A stretch of 64,000 nt of DNA from Lachancea thermotolerans CBS 6340 (taxonomy: Eukaryota; Ascomycota; Saccharomycetes; Saccharomycetales; Saccharomycetaceae): NCBI RefSeq assembly GCF_000142805.1, contig NC_013082.1:744001-808000 (forward strand), given 5' to 3'. The notes under the pieces are model-generated. The model was not told the origin of the DNA and did no database searches. It saw only the letters and a list, made by a program, of their open reading frames with translations. Positions within the stretch are counted from its first letter, which is position 1. Every line of letters starts with the position of its first letter. Positions 21,301 to 30,220 of the stretch are shown piece after piece. A program made the position numbers and the translations under genes.

Positions 21301-22739
21301 TGTTCGACAAGAGTGGATAAAAGTTCTTGCTGCTCTTTGAATAGCGATAGAAAATTTTCCACACTTTCTTCGTCCCATTGACTTGCTTGACTTCGCAGTT
21401 TTGCGGAGTTTATAGTTTGTAACATGGAAACAAGAGTGAAAAAGAGGTGAGTAGCATAGAAGGAATGGTCAACTCTCTTTAGTTTTTTCAAGACTCTGTT
21501 GTTTGGAAGGAACTCTAACCTAAAGAGGAGCTCGTCAATGATAAAGAGCTGCTGTGATGGAAGGCTTTGGAAAATAGATATCAAGCCTTCTGAACTCTCA
21601 ACTTTGAGACTCTCTAGCCATGTCGCTGATCCAGACGTTCCGGCTAAAGTTGTTGGAGAAAATGTTAGCAAGTCGGCTAACAAATAAACTATCCTCGTAA
21701 TTAACCCTTCTTCTTGCATTGGTTTTTTTTGAATGTACGACGACAGCAAAGATAGTAACGTTTTCAACTGAATACAGTCTTCGTTGCTGGCTTTGAGGCT
21801 GGTCTCGCTCTCTGCAAGTTTGTCGTTAATCCTCGATAAAAACGAAATAGCAGAAATAATGTAGCGCTCGAGATAAAGACGCTTCTCACTGACGTCGAGC
21901 AGAAAAATCATGAATATGGAGAAAGAACACTTGAAAGCTATGCGGTTAAATGAACGAGCATCTCCTTCTCGTAGAATAACATCAACGCTATCTGAGCAGA
22001 CGTTCAGAATCCTTCCCAATGTCTTAACATCCAATATTTTAGATACATCCGACATAGACGAAACGTTTTTCAGGATTATGAAAATCCTTTCGGCGCTTGT
22101 TTCCGACAGGACGTAGTTTGGACCTAACTTTGTCCAGAAAAGTTGATTCGCGGTATCTGCTTCAGAATCTTCCCTTCCAATGTAAGCCATAAGGTCCTTA
22201 AGATCGTTTATGTGCTGCAACCCCAAGGCTGACTGGTTTAGTGAGAACTCCTCAAAACCGGTCTTGAGCTTCTTAGGTGTTAGTCTGAGTTCCACGTCCC
22301 CATACTCGCTGCCTGTGGTCTCACTGCGTTTCAGACTTGAAGTCTCTTCATCAACATCGGACATTTCATCGTCAGAGTGCAACCTCTTCAAACTCGATAG
22401 ACATTCGGTGTTTAGAAACTGTTTCGCCTTCTCTGATAGCCCATCGAACAGGTTGAGAACAGGACCCGTTGGTGACGGCTGCACCGAGTTTAGCTCTCTG
22501 AAACGAATATTGAGCTTTCCGTTCTTGCCCAGTGGTGTGAATACCTTTTTTTCTGCCTTGCTGTGATCCTGCAATGTTTCGCTGAAAGCATCTTCGCTTA
22601 AAGCGGGGTACAGTTCCAGCGAAGACCGCAGCAGCTTGACTAAACCATCCTTTGGTATAAGATGGTTGAGCGGCTGAAATTCCAGACACTCGACCAAGCG
22701 TTTAGGTATGTTGGTACCGTCCCCAGGAAAAGAAGCCAT
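18345..22739 (-). CDS. SCC2: SCC2, cohesin loader (NIPBL/Mis4 family)
   Basis: 1464 residues (S. cerevisiae 1493). The ATG at 22739 begins MASFPGDGTNIPKRLVE; the frame opens five codons earlier at a TTG. It is built from HEAT repeats, clearest from about residue 690 on (SGAIKCLTPLISKDPSLLAD, SPSVKTAILDLLSL). The C-terminal region has the conserved Sister_chromatid cohesion block around KMGLEHSKWLQENG. With Scc4 it loads cohesin onto DNA and stimulates its ATPase. It starts 258 bp from the divergent PUS5. No frame break was seen across 4.4 kb. Confidence 0.95.
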   Translation of the reverse strand: MASFPGDGTNIPKRLVECLEFQPLNHLIPKDGLVKLLRSSLELYPALSEDAFSETLQDHSKAEKKVFTPLGKNGKLNIRFRELNSVQPSPTGPVLNLFDGLSEKAKQFLNTECLSSLKRLHSDDEMSDVDEETSSLKRSETTGSEYGDVELRLTPKKLKTGFEEFSLNQSALGLQHINDLKDLMAYIGREDSEADTANQLFWTKLGPNYVLSETSAERIFIILKNVSSMSDVSKILDVKTLGRILNVCSDSVDVILREGDARSFNRIAFKCSFSIFMIFLLDVSEKRLYLERYIISAISFLSRINDKLAESETSLKASNEDCIQLKTLLSLLSSYIQKKPMQEEGLITRIVYLLADLLTFSPTTLAGTSGSATWLESLKVESSEGLISIFQSLPSQQLFIIDELLFRLEFLPNNRVLKKLKRVDHSFYATHLFFTLVSMLQTINSAKLRSQASQWDEESVENFLSLFKEQQELLSTLVEHINNSVLNKCFSGNASKKFILDNYVQDLVSMVARPNWSVAELLLASLTKKLLFAFSPSQQTSSTKESSILQAISHIGSGIQNIRLQSPSDELTIFRIHNNPELLDRAMDAFRNCVISMVPNGNWTAQTQSFWDRQIAFLVALGDFDSSDSDWKERTTMEVTSLLQKPLILQADNNFDNEVKPHENAQLSYFATLHLFELINLFNPYVKLILSLLDKQKVKLRSGAIKCLTPLISKDPSLLADDSIKLVIEQRLKDSSPSVKTAILDLLSLSQYTEFYHLININFNDDSASIRKHILKLNIEIYDNCENLSTKSYVAARILKRTEDEEDSIVERAQSALLERWFLILSGLETSPEEQNSKAKEITHVISAIVGLEESFAELFSVFLNDFVLNKAFHEPNVLTNIMESAHVITGKVVDDAINVHYAAESDDNLETHKDAELNTFRLLSIISSSDHAFVTKDHIATLYPYLLTPQRSNLQYYILKVLKNSFPKLFYFKTKFLVDLETTVLGKLPRMTPLELEEALPLCWSIVKHRGDESRVSKACSSCLAQLSPYINLASKNPSAVTADGKIQKLLYLAAGFARSCPFENTKENFPNLKTREPIFEYVTKCLLVFTKIEIPFVIRKTALRCLLKVAASFPKLFNSRHVLTVIDREFSSGLLDLNLVMIRCLHEFFELEEHKSFKLARPTVRTPSRINRSRSLGFEKPNDTICSAISSRYLKRILKIAFLEDARGSCIALDFIFLTLSLGYANPSYSTATIIALTVSPYAETKKLAMTALESITMKTSSMLFSNLSSGVKMGLEHSKWLQENGLPCNSMFLRGMQELITSCSPANTRFLKSVTKTLVSYLNEDPRSFPKDQILLLCNNFSTLTYENMLEVCTLIRLFDVKIEELGESIEDEVQDSLDEVDNEDVSNLIISHACLFELRAFLCEKYGVSDEAVATVDTAEEDELKSQPAEPKKNKLVFGFSPSEFECKKWYNHYISVDNN

Positions 22740-22997
22740 TTTAGCCGCCTTCAAAGAAATTTCTTCCTAACGTTAAGTGACTATATGTTGCACCGGGCTG
22801 TGCTAAGATCTAATGTTTGCCGTCCTGCCTCCGTGTTTTCTCGATGTGGAAGATGCGAAACAACGGTTCTTCACGCGTATACGCTTTTACCCCTCTTGGT
22901 CTGTGGAGTTCGAGAGATCAATTATGCTTTATTAGTATTTTATCAATCTTTTGTCAACAAAAATAATGTGTTTCCGGGAGGGTATACATGAACACAC

Positions 22998-23702
22998 ATG
23001 TCCCGTAAACTCTCTATTAACTTGGTCTATGAAGCTAAAAACTATGTTATAGCTAACAAGCCACCAGGTGTATTTTGTCAGCCTCCTGACCGTAATGTGT
23101 GGTACAATGCACAATACAAAGAGCCACCGATCTTACTGGAACTACTGAAGTCTCAAGCTTCAACTCGTGCTGCTGAGTGGCGGCCAGTGCATAGGTTAGA
23201 CACTAATGTTACTGGAGGGGTTTTAGTAGCCAAAAACAAGAATGCAGCGGCGATGTTTTCACGACATCTAAAAAAGGGCGGCAATCATGGTTATAAGCTA
23301 ACGCGAAGATACGTCGCGCTTGTAGAAGGAAACACGGCAGAACTGCCTGACACAGGCGTGATTAGTGAGAACGGGAGACTAAGCAAGTTCAAGAAAGCAG
23401 GCCTGCATGTGCTGGTGCTGCAGCTCTGTACTGGCAAAAAACATCAAATTAGACAGCAGCTTTCTCAATGCTTGAAGCTTCCTATTTTAAACGATTTAAA
23501 GTACGGCGGCCGCCAGATCACTGGCGCTGGGCGCCAGATTGCACTCCATTCGGCGCTCATCCAAGCCCAAGTGGGAGTTCAGGAGCAGATCCATCTGGTC
23601 CCTGTGATGGAGAAGTGGAGAAATTTGTGGTCAACATACGTAGATGAAGAAGGCCATTTCTGCCCGCAGATACGGCGTGTTTTGACGGAGAACTGGGGTT
23701 AA
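22998..23702 (+). CDS. PUS5: PUS5, mitochondrial 21S rRNA pseudouridine synthase
   Basis: 234 residues (S. cerevisiae 254) of the RluA family. The catalytic motif HRLDTNVTGG supplies the nucleophilic aspartate at residue 68. Downstream are YVALVEG and the RNA-binding GKKHQIRQQL element, all in family order. Yeast Pus5 makes one pseudouridine in the mitochondrial large rRNA. The N-terminus is short with no obvious long presequence. Its stop overlaps the stop of the convergent NVJ3 in the palindrome TTAA (23699-23702). Synteny: YLR165C, next to SEC10 on the YLR track. Confidence 0.92.
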   Translation: MSRKLSINLVYEAKNYVIANKPPGVFCQPPDRNVWYNAQYKEPPILLELLKSQASTRAAEWRPVHRLDTNVTGGVLVAKNKNAAAMFSRHLKKGGNHGYKLTRRYVALVEGNTAELPDTGVISENGRLSKFKKAGLHVLVLQLCTGKKHQIRQQLSQCLKLPILNDLKYGGRQITGAGRQIALHSALIQAQVGVQEQIHLVPVMEKWRNLWSTYVDEEGHFCPQIRRVLTENWG

Positions 23703-24955
23703 GATGCGTGTGCGATGAAGCAAGCCATTAATCTTTCAAGGAGGAGCGCATTCATCTCCTGATCCAAACTGATGGCCATGACAAAACTGCGAACATCTTC
23801 GCGCTCGAGCCCAAAAATAGATGTGAACTTCAAGCGCTCCAGAAATTTTAGAATGTTTTCTTCGCCCTCTAATCGCAACCAGTTCTTCTGCTCGTCATCC
23901 AGGGGCACGCGGGGAGGGCCCATTGTGGTGTCATTGGGGAAGACAGCATGGCGTAGCGTCAAGAAAAGATCGGACACTCGCGAAACACTCACCAGCTTTG
24001 TTCTCACGAAGTTATAGAACAAATTGCGTAGGGTCCTGTTGACTAGCGATCGTCGTGCCGTCAACGCCTGACAGTATTTGCAGAATGCATAGAGAAGCGG
24101 TTTGCGCCGTTCGAAGGCAGTGAAGCATTTTACGAAAGTAAAAACGTATCGGTGGAGGAATGGCTTGGAATTTGTGGGGGGCTGCTGATTACTTTCTGAG
24201 CTCGCAGAGGCCCTGAACGACGCCAACCTCTGGCGCCAACTCTGTGAATTTTTCTCATTTGGCGCTTTCGGAAGCGCTGAAGCTGGGCGCGCCAATGACC
24301 TTGCGACCTTGTTTACTAATTCGAGCACTAGTGAAGGGTCAGCAATGCTATGCAAGATTCTGTCGCACAACAGATCTTCGAAAAGGGACCGCATGAATGT
24401 TTTCTGTAGCTGAGACTCGCTCTCTAAAAGTGAGCATATGTAATTAGAAACACGATCGCGGTCGTAGTCCGGGTCGAGCAGTGCCTTTGCCCGAGCCTCA
24501 TCGCACCAATTGTCTCGCTCAGCGCGTCGTACAGCACGTAGGTGTTGGGTTAGCAACAGAGGTATATCGTCGAGCAGCAACAGCTCCCATTCAATCGTAT
24601 GCTCTTCAAAGTGGCTGAGCAGGCGATCGATGATGAAGTATAACTCGCACAGGAACTCAGGGTCCGTCGACGGGATCTTGGGTCCAAACCACGAACAAAC
24701 GAAATTCTTGAAAACCAGTGCAAAAAAAGCATGGGCCGCCAGCTTGGCACCGTCGCAAGCTTCCAATTGTACGTGTATTTGTTTAGGGTACACCGAGCAG
24801 CACAATTCTCGGAGGTACTCCAGGGTATCTTTCTCAAAAGCTGATAGAAACCTTGTCTTGCCGGGCTCGTTCAGGCTTTGATCCCCTCGACTCTTCACCT
24901 TGCGGTGGAACCTCGAAACCAAGCTTGAATTGGCATTGTATAGGATAGCAGGCAT
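23699..24955 (-). CDS. NVJ3: NVJ3, PXA-domain protein of the nucleus-vacuole junction
   Basis: 418 residues (S. cerevisiae 463). Residues about 40-225 form a PXA (PX-associated) domain, seen in LEYLRELCCSVYPKQ, ELYFIIDRLLSHF and the closing SIADPSLVLELVNKVA. The C-terminal half is helical and similar to the nexin-C region. No PX domain or membrane segment is evident. S. cerevisiae Nvj3 (YDR179W-A) is recruited by Mdm1 to ER-vacuole contacts. The gene is divergent from CSN9 with only 115 bp between the two ATGs, and overlaps PUS5 by four bases at the other end. Confidence 0.88.
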   Translation of the reverse strand: MPAILYNANSSLVSRFHRKVKSRGDQSLNEPGKTRFLSAFEKDTLEYLRELCCSVYPKQIHVQLEACDGAKLAAHAFFALVFKNFVCSWFGPKIPSTDPEFLCELYFIIDRLLSHFEEHTIEWELLLLDDIPLLLTQHLRAVRRAERDNWCDEARAKALLDPDYDRDRVSNYICSLLESESQLQKTFMRSLFEDLLCDRILHSIADPSLVLELVNKVARSLARPASALPKAPNEKNSQSWRQRLASFRASASSESNQQPPTNSKPFLHRYVFTFVKCFTAFERRKPLLYAFCKYCQALTARRSLVNRTLRNLFYNFVRTKLVSVSRVSDLFLTLRHAVFPNDTTMGPPRVPLDDEQKNWLRLEGEENILKFLERLKFTSIFGLEREDVRSFVMAISLDQEMNALLLERLMACFIAHAS

Positions 24956-25070
24956 CCGAACGTTCTACCGGGCGCACGCCTCCACGTCCTCTTGCCAGTT
25001 TGTTTAGTTAATTTCTATGATATAGTAATTGGAAAACGAAGCTTTATCTTCGAGGTGCACGGTCGGCAAG

Positions 25071-25583
25071 ATGGATGATGAGTTGGCCTCAAAAGACTTA
25101 TCTGCACACGTCGTAGTCGCCTTAGAGGATCCGTCCCACATACATTACAAAGACCTTTGGCTTGAGAGCTCAACTGGTGCCGAGCAGTGCGTTCTTGAGC
25201 TTTTCAGTTTCGGTAAGGTGAAAGATGCTGGGGCGGAGTTGCGAGCAATGCTGACAACGGCTATGTGGCAAAAACTGCAACGACTTACCATGCTGACTTT
25301 GAGTTGCCAAGAGCGGGTCCTCAGCTATGAGCGAATCCGCGATGAGTGCGCGCTGGGAGCGTGCGGCGAAGCAGAGCAGCTGGTTATGAGCCTTGGCAGC
25401 CTCGCAGAGTTTAGTATAGACCAGGTCAAGCAACTGGTGGTCGTGCAAAAGTGTCGTGACTGTCGCGATGTTTATAACGGCGAGCGGGCGCTGATCGTGG
25501 TGGGCTCGCCCGTGGCGTCCGGCCAAGAAATCTTGCACGACCTGCAGAGATGGCAACGCAAGCTTGGCAACGACATGCTGTGA
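25071..25583 (+). CDS. CSN9: CSN9, COP9 signalosome subunit (PCI-type)
   Basis: 170 residues from the first ATG at 25071; the frame opens 14 codons earlier only at TTG. It has a small helical PCI-like architecture: a winged-helix-like segment with QRLTMLTLSCQERVLSYERI and a C-terminal helix LHDLQRWQRKL. S. cerevisiae Csn9 (162 residues, YDR179C) belongs to the reduced yeast signalosome that removes Rub1/Nedd8 from cullins and affects pheromone response. Similarity to human CSN7 is expected for this family. Its position between NVJ3 and SDH4 is as in S. cerevisiae. Confidence 0.88.
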   Translation: MDDELASKDLSAHVVVALEDPSHIHYKDLWLESSTGAEQCVLELFSFGKVKDAGAELRAMLTTAMWQKLQRLTMLTLSCQERVLSYERIRDECALGACGEAEQLVMSLGSLAEFSIDQVKQLVVVQKCRDCRDVYNGERALIVVGSPVASGQEILHDLQRWQRKLGNDML

Positions 25584-25680
25584 AGAGAAATAAATAAAAG
25601 GCTATAAATATGTGTGTGGTTTTCCTAGTAATGCGAGGCCTTGTCAGGGCGGCCGCCCTCTACTGTGCACGAAGGAGAAT

Positions 25681-26193
25681 TCATTCCTTGTCCTCCTTCC
25701 CCGCGTTCCACAGTGCCTTGACAAGGCCGGTGATACCGTTCTCCTCGGTCTCGAGTTTGTAGATCCCGAAGCCGCCAACTAGCGACCCCAGCGTCAACAG
25801 GTACATTGCATAGTTGTGGTTCTTGCCGTACACACGCTTGGGGATGTAGTCGATGATACACGACTGGAAGCCCACGTAGCCGTGCGCAAGCAGCACCGAG
25901 CACAGCAGCGAGTCGGCAACCACGCTCAGGCCCGCGCCGCAGGCCAGCCCGCTTCCCACAAGCGGGACTAGCGCCACTGCTGTGAAACGCTCAAAGTCCC
26001 AGTGCATAGACCCGTGTAGCTTGTCAGGGGGCGGCGTGTAAGTTGGATCGTTCACATCGCCCTTGACTCCGCCTGGGGTTGGGGGCAACGTTGGCAAGAA
26101 AGGAATGGTTAGCGACCTCTTGCTGGTGCTGTGCAGCGCTCTCATGGCCGCACTCATGGCCGCACTCCTCGCCATTAAACCTCTGGAAAACAT
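25681..26193 (-). CDS. SDH4: SDH4, succinate dehydrogenase membrane anchor subunit
   Basis: 170 residues (S. cerevisiae 181). The N-terminus is a basic, Ser- and Ala-rich mitochondrial presequence ([20 protein letters not shown]). Three membrane segments follow from about residue 67. The second carries [16 protein letters not shown], whose His and the DY pair sit where the haem and quinone ligands lie in CybS proteins. It anchors complex II in the inner membrane. S. cerevisiae has SDH4 (YDR178W) and the duplicate SHH4 (YLR164W). Here one gene lies among markers of both tracks, consistent with a pre-duplication copy. It is divergent from MAS1, another mitochondrial gene. Confidence 0.95.
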   Translation of the reverse strand: MFSRGLMARSAAMSAAMRALHSTSKRSLTIPFLPTLPPTPGGVKGDVNDPTYTPPPDKLHGSMHWDFERFTAVALVPLVGSGLACGAGLSVVADSLLCSVLLAHGYVGFQSCIIDYIPKRVYGKNHNYAMYLLTLGSLVGGFGIYKLETEENGITGLVKALWNAGKEDKE

Positions 26194-26604
26194 CTTTGTG
26201 ACTTGTTCTTAGCTTCTAGACCTGCTATGCTGAGCGGTTCTCCTGCCTTGGTAATTTTCGACTGTTGGTACGATCTTAAGGACTGATATATATGTGCTAT
26301 GTTATATGATACTGGTTTCGGGCTCCTTGTCCCGGCTCCCTCTATCGCCCAGGTTCGGATCCGATATCTCATCCTTTTTCACGTGATATCATCGGATAAA
26401 GTCGTATATCACGTGATCTATGTTCCCGGATTAATCCGATGATATTGTCGCTATTGACGTATAGTTTTCTACGAGAGATGGCCGGGAGCATCTGGACTTC
26501 GAAGATTTAGTAATTCTGGTTAGAAAGAACCTGGCAGATGGCTTATAAGAAGTACCTGCAAGACTTGAGACGTGCGGAATAGACTCTGAGACTTGCACCT
26601 CAGC
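26194..26604. promoter_or_regulatory. Divergent SDH4-MAS1 promoter with nested dyads and two E-boxes
   Basis: 411 bp between two nuclear genes for mitochondrial proteins. It contains TCGGATCCGA (26355-26364), E-boxes TCACGTGA (26379-26386) and ATCACGTGAT (26408-26417), and the 12-bp palindrome CGGATTAATCCG (26427-26438). A 12-bp inverted repeat has arms ATATCATCGGAT (26386-26397) and ATCCGATGATAT (26434-26445). E-boxes suggest a Cbf1 or bHLH factor. CGG dyads suggest a zinc-cluster factor. Two short uORFs, 26478-26510 and 26538-26582, lie before MAS1. Confidence 0.65.
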
Positions 26605-27981
26605 ATGCTACGCAATCTGCTATTTGGTACACGGTTCAGCAGGCCGCTGGCTACGGCTGCATCGTCAACACGAACATCCGTGTTACGCAATGGGCTAACA
26701 GTGGCGACAGAGCACATTCCCAATACTTCGAGCGCGACGGTGGGCATCTTCGTGGACGCAGGCTCGAGAGCAGAGAATACGCGAAACAACGGGACTGCGC
26801 ACTTCCTCGAGCATCTCGCATTTAAGGGCACCAAGAACAGGACGCAGGTGGGCATCGAGTTGGAGATTGAGAACATTGGGTCGCATCTCAACGCATACAC
26901 GTCGCGCGAGAATACGGTTTATTACGCCAAAACGCTGACGCAGAACATTCCAAACGCTGTGGACGTGCTCAGCGACATCTTGACGCGGTCCGTGCTGGAC
27001 GCGCGGGCGATCGAGCGGGAGCGCGACGTGATCATCCGGGAGAGCGAGGAGGTCGACAAAATGTACGACGAAGTGGTTTTTGACCACCTGCATGCCATCA
27101 CTTACAAGGATCAGCCTCTGGGCCGCACAATCCTGGGCCCTATTGAAAACATCAAAACGATCCAGCGTCGTGACCTCCAGGACTACATCTCCAAGAACTA
27201 CAAAGGTGACCGCATGGTCCTGGCCGGCGCAGGCGCTGTCGACCACGAAAAACTGGTCGAGTACGCCGACAAGTACTTCGGCCACATCCCAAAGTCCGAG
27301 TCGCCTGTTCCTTTGGGCTCTCCAAGAGGTCCGCTGCCCGTCTTTTATGGCAACGAAATGAATATCCAAGAGGACACTTTGCCCACTACCCACATTGCTC
27401 TGGCTGTTGAGGGTGTTTCGTGGTCTGCTCCAGACTACTTTACTGCTTTGGCCACTCAGGCAATCGTGGGCAACTGGGACAGAGCGTTGGGCACTGGCAC
27501 AAACTCGCCCTCACCGTTGGCCGTCAGCGCTTCCAATAACGGCACCCTGGCGAATTCTTACATGTCGTTCTCCACTTCGTATGCTGACTCGGGCCTGTGG
27601 GGCATGTACATTGTCATCGATTCAAAGGAGCACAACGCAAAGCTTATCATCGATGAGGTTCTAAAAGACTGGCAGAGAATCAAGTCCGGCAACATTAGCG
27701 ACGAAGAAGTCATGCGTGCGAAGTCGCAGCTAAAAGCCTCCCTTCTATTGTCATTAGATGGCTCAACAGCTATTGTCGAGGACATAGGTCGCCAGATAGT
27801 GACCACTGGAAAGCGCCTCTCCCCCGAGGAGGTCTTCGAGCAGGTAGATCGCATTACAAAAGATGATATCATTACCTGGGCCAATTACCGTCTTAAGGAC
27901 AAGCCTGTTTCAATTGTTGCGTTGGGCAACACTAAAACAGTCCCCGCTTTGAAAGAAATTGAGCAAGGCCTAAACGCCTAG
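26605..27981 (+). CDS. MAS1: MAS1, mitochondrial processing peptidase beta subunit
   Basis: 458 residues from the ATG at 26605 (S. cerevisiae 462). A short basic presequence (MLRNLLFGTRFSRPLATAAS) precedes the M16 peptidase fold. The inverted zinc motif is H66-F-L-E69-H70, with the distal ligand E146, 76 residues on. The protein forms the catalytic half of the matrix peptidase that removes presequences, paired with Mas2. The frame opens four codons upstream only at a TTG. The gene is tail-to-tail with NGG1 at 42 bp. Synteny: YLR163C beside the SDH4/SHH4 locus. Confidence 0.98.
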   Translation: MLRNLLFGTRFSRPLATAASSTRTSVLRNGLTVATEHIPNTSSATVGIFVDAGSRAENTRNNGTAHFLEHLAFKGTKNRTQVGIELEIENIGSHLNAYTSRENTVYYAKTLTQNIPNAVDVLSDILTRSVLDARAIERERDVIIRESEEVDKMYDEVVFDHLHAITYKDQPLGRTILGPIENIKTIQRRDLQDYISKNYKGDRMVLAGAGAVDHEKLVEYADKYFGHIPKSESPVPLGSPRGPLPVFYGNEMNIQEDTLPTTHIALAVEGVSWSAPDYFTALATQAIVGNWDRALGTGTNSPSPLAVSASNNGTLANSYMSFSTSYADSGLWGMYIVIDSKEHNAKLIIDEVLKDWQRIKSGNISDEEVMRAKSQLKASLLLSLDGSTAIVEDIGRQIVTTGKRLSPEEVFEQVDRITKDDIITWANYRLKDKPVSIVALGNTKTVPALKEIEQGLNA

Positions 27982-28023
27982 CCGGCTTCTCTTTACATGT
28001 AGATAATTATATTATGCATTTAT

Positions 28024-29994
28024 TCATTCCTCCTTCGTCTGTAAACTGTCGGTTAGCTCGTCATCCTTGCTGTTCCCGTTATTACCAAACACATCACCGT
28101 CCTCATCTTCCTCCTCCTGGTCTAAGTCTCTAAAAACACTCTCCTTTGGAAATCTCTTCATAATCTCAGGACGGTCGAAAAGAGGCCCTATCTTTGAAAT
28201 CCATCTTCTCCTCTTATCTAGCAATGATTTGAGACTAGAGCTGGCGGCCTGCTGATGGGCTGCTTGAATTGCAGCTTGGGATGTCGAGTTCAAGGCAGAA
28301 GCCGAAGCTTGCTGCTTCTTTTTCTTGTTTTTGGGAACCCGAATCCGCTTGATGTATGCCTGATCAACCTGTTTGTCAAGGTCGTCCAGGATGGATGCGT
28401 ATTCTTGCCATGCCAGCTGACGTTCCACTAGGGGTATGAGTATCGCTTTCCTTTTCATATTTTTCTTTGTAACCTGCTTCAATTCACTCTGTAGTTCACG
28501 CAGCTCCGCGCTTATCTCGTCGTCCTCCCGTCCAGCTAACCAGTCTGGGTCTTCTCCGTAGGTGCTGTCTTCGTCTCTCGGAAGATTCATATAGATCCCA
28601 ACGTATTTCAGTTCCCTTTTTAAACGTTCTTCGAAAGTGGGGTAGTCAAGGCTAACACTGCTGGCATTCCATCCTTGTTGTTGAGGTATAGCGCTAGTTG
28701 ACGATGTGTTTTGGTTTTTGTTGTCATCCATCTCGCTTGATGGGGTGAGGGCGGATGAGTTGGGATTTGGAGTGAAAGTTTTGGATTCCTCATCAGGTAA
28801 AGACTCACCATCGTTTTCTTCTTTCGTACCACTATTTCCATCTGCTGGAAGCTCATCTTTCAAAATAGCAGAAAGAAGCCTCGACACAAGTGGGCCGCAT
28901 GATACCTCTTCAGTGTCTAGCACATCGTCAGATAAGTCACCACTTGATTTTCTGGGAAGGATGCTTGATGGATCGTTCAACGGAGGCGGCGACAAGTTGG
29001 CTATGTTTTGATTGTTGTCCTCTTTGGCCCACGTCTCGGTGTATAATGGTCCTAGCTTTGGGATAACGTATGGAGTAACTTCGGGGTCGTATGCTCTCTC
29101 CACCGAAACGTTAGGCGGTATTATATACTTATTCTTCAGGAATTTGACATCATCGTCATTTAGGTCCCGGAAAAAGCTGTCAACGGAAGTAAGGAATGTT
29201 GTGTATTGGATTTGGTTCGTTGGTTTTGGCCTCGAGAAATCCATATCAGGTAGTTCGCCTGGCATAAATTCTTTTAAGTCACTCGTTGGGTAGCTAGAAA
29301 CACCGTACTTCTTTTTCAGAAACTCCTCTCCCGTGCTTTCGAGGCCCTTGTTGGTGAATAGCCCGAGCGTCACGGCAGCTGCAGGAAGCGTCTGCGAGAC
29401 AACAAACTCCGACTTTGGGTTTTTCACGGACGGGTCACTTTCAATGCGATCTATTTCTGTTTTCGACTTTTTGTCCACATGGGACGTCTCTTCCTGTTCT
29501 TTCTCGGGTGGAACAGTCTTTTCAGAGTGTTTACGAACCTCCTGGTCCTCTCTCTCCTCCTCCTCATCTTCAATCTTCAGGGACCTTTTGCGCGTGGTCT
29601 GCCTCTTGGGAGCATCGTTAGCTTCTTCGTCGCTTGTTGGAGCTTCTGGTGCTACCGGTTCGGCACTGGGAGACGGCTGTGAAGTTTCCGGGCCCTTCTG
29701 CGGCACAGGCGTAGCTTCTATTGCTTCTTTGATTTTTGCAACTGTAGTGCGATCGCTGGCTAGGATTCTTTCTAATGTTGTCTCCAGCTTCTCTAGGCTG
29801 CCCCGAAGATTCGTAAGCGCCGGAGCACCTGGCAGCGTCCGCACATGCTTACCGTTTAAAAGTCCTATGTCACGTTCGAATGTAAGGTCTAGTGTCTTCA
29901 AAATTGATGTTAAAAGTCTTGAGGGCTCGTGCGCCAGCTCATCCTCGAGATTTTCGTCTTTGATTCCCTTACCTCTTCTCGCAGCCCGCGACAT
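28024..29994 (-). CDS. NGG1: NGG1 (ADA3), SAGA/ADA histone acetyltransferase adaptor
   Basis: 656 residues (S. cerevisiae 702). The N-terminal region is charged with long Glu/Lys-rich and Ser/Pro-rich stretches (about 100-205). Conserved blocks follow: YGVSSYPTSDLKEFMPGELP near residue 235 and TTFLTSVDSFFRDLNDDDVK. The C-terminal Ada3 domain starts about residue 450 (ERLKRELKYVGIYMNLP) and ends in an acidic tail. Ngg1 links Gcn5 and Ada2 into the HAT module of SAGA, ADA and SLIK. It is divergent from RSM24 (293 bp between starts) as in S. cerevisiae, where UBC1 (YDR177W) lies between SDH4 and NGG1; UBC1 is absent here. Confidence 0.95.
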   Translation of the reverse strand: MSRAARRGKGIKDENLEDELAHEPSRLLTSILKTLDLTFERDIGLLNGKHVRTLPGAPALTNLRGSLEKLETTLERILASDRTTVAKIKEAIEATPVPQKGPETSQPSPSAEPVAPEAPTSDEEANDAPKRQTTRKRSLKIEDEEEEREDQEVRKHSEKTVPPEKEQEETSHVDKKSKTEIDRIESDPSVKNPKSEFVVSQTLPAAAVTLGLFTNKGLESTGEEFLKKKYGVSSYPTSDLKEFMPGELPDMDFSRPKPTNQIQYTTFLTSVDSFFRDLNDDDVKFLKNKYIIPPNVSVERAYDPEVTPYVIPKLGPLYTETWAKEDNNQNIANLSPPPLNDPSSILPRKSSGDLSDDVLDTEEVSCGPLVSRLLSAILKDELPADGNSGTKEENDGESLPDEESKTFTPNPNSSALTPSSEMDDNKNQNTSSTSAIPQQQGWNASSVSLDYPTFEERLKRELKYVGIYMNLPRDEDSTYGEDPDWLAGREDDEISAELRELQSELKQVTKKNMKRKAILIPLVERQLAWQEYASILDDLDKQVDQAYIKRIRVPKNKKKKQQASASALNSTSQAAIQAAHQQAASSSLKSLLDKRRRWISKIGPLFDRPEIMKRFPKESVFRDLDQEEEDEDGDVFGNNGNSKDDELTDSLQTKEE

Positions 29995-30220
29995 AATTGA
30001 CAGGGAAAAGAGTGCCCACTAATATTGGCCTTTGTGAGAGGGTTTTGAAGCGCAATCAAACACCGTCTGGAGGGCTCTCTTGTCGTTATATTTCGCCAAG
30101 TTACCTCTCCATACGATGGCTTCTCCATTAGGTTTTCATCAAATGAATTTTGGAAACGTCAAAAGTGTTGATGTCATATATCACGAGAGTTCGAATTGTG
30201 GGAGATTGAAAAATTTGGCA

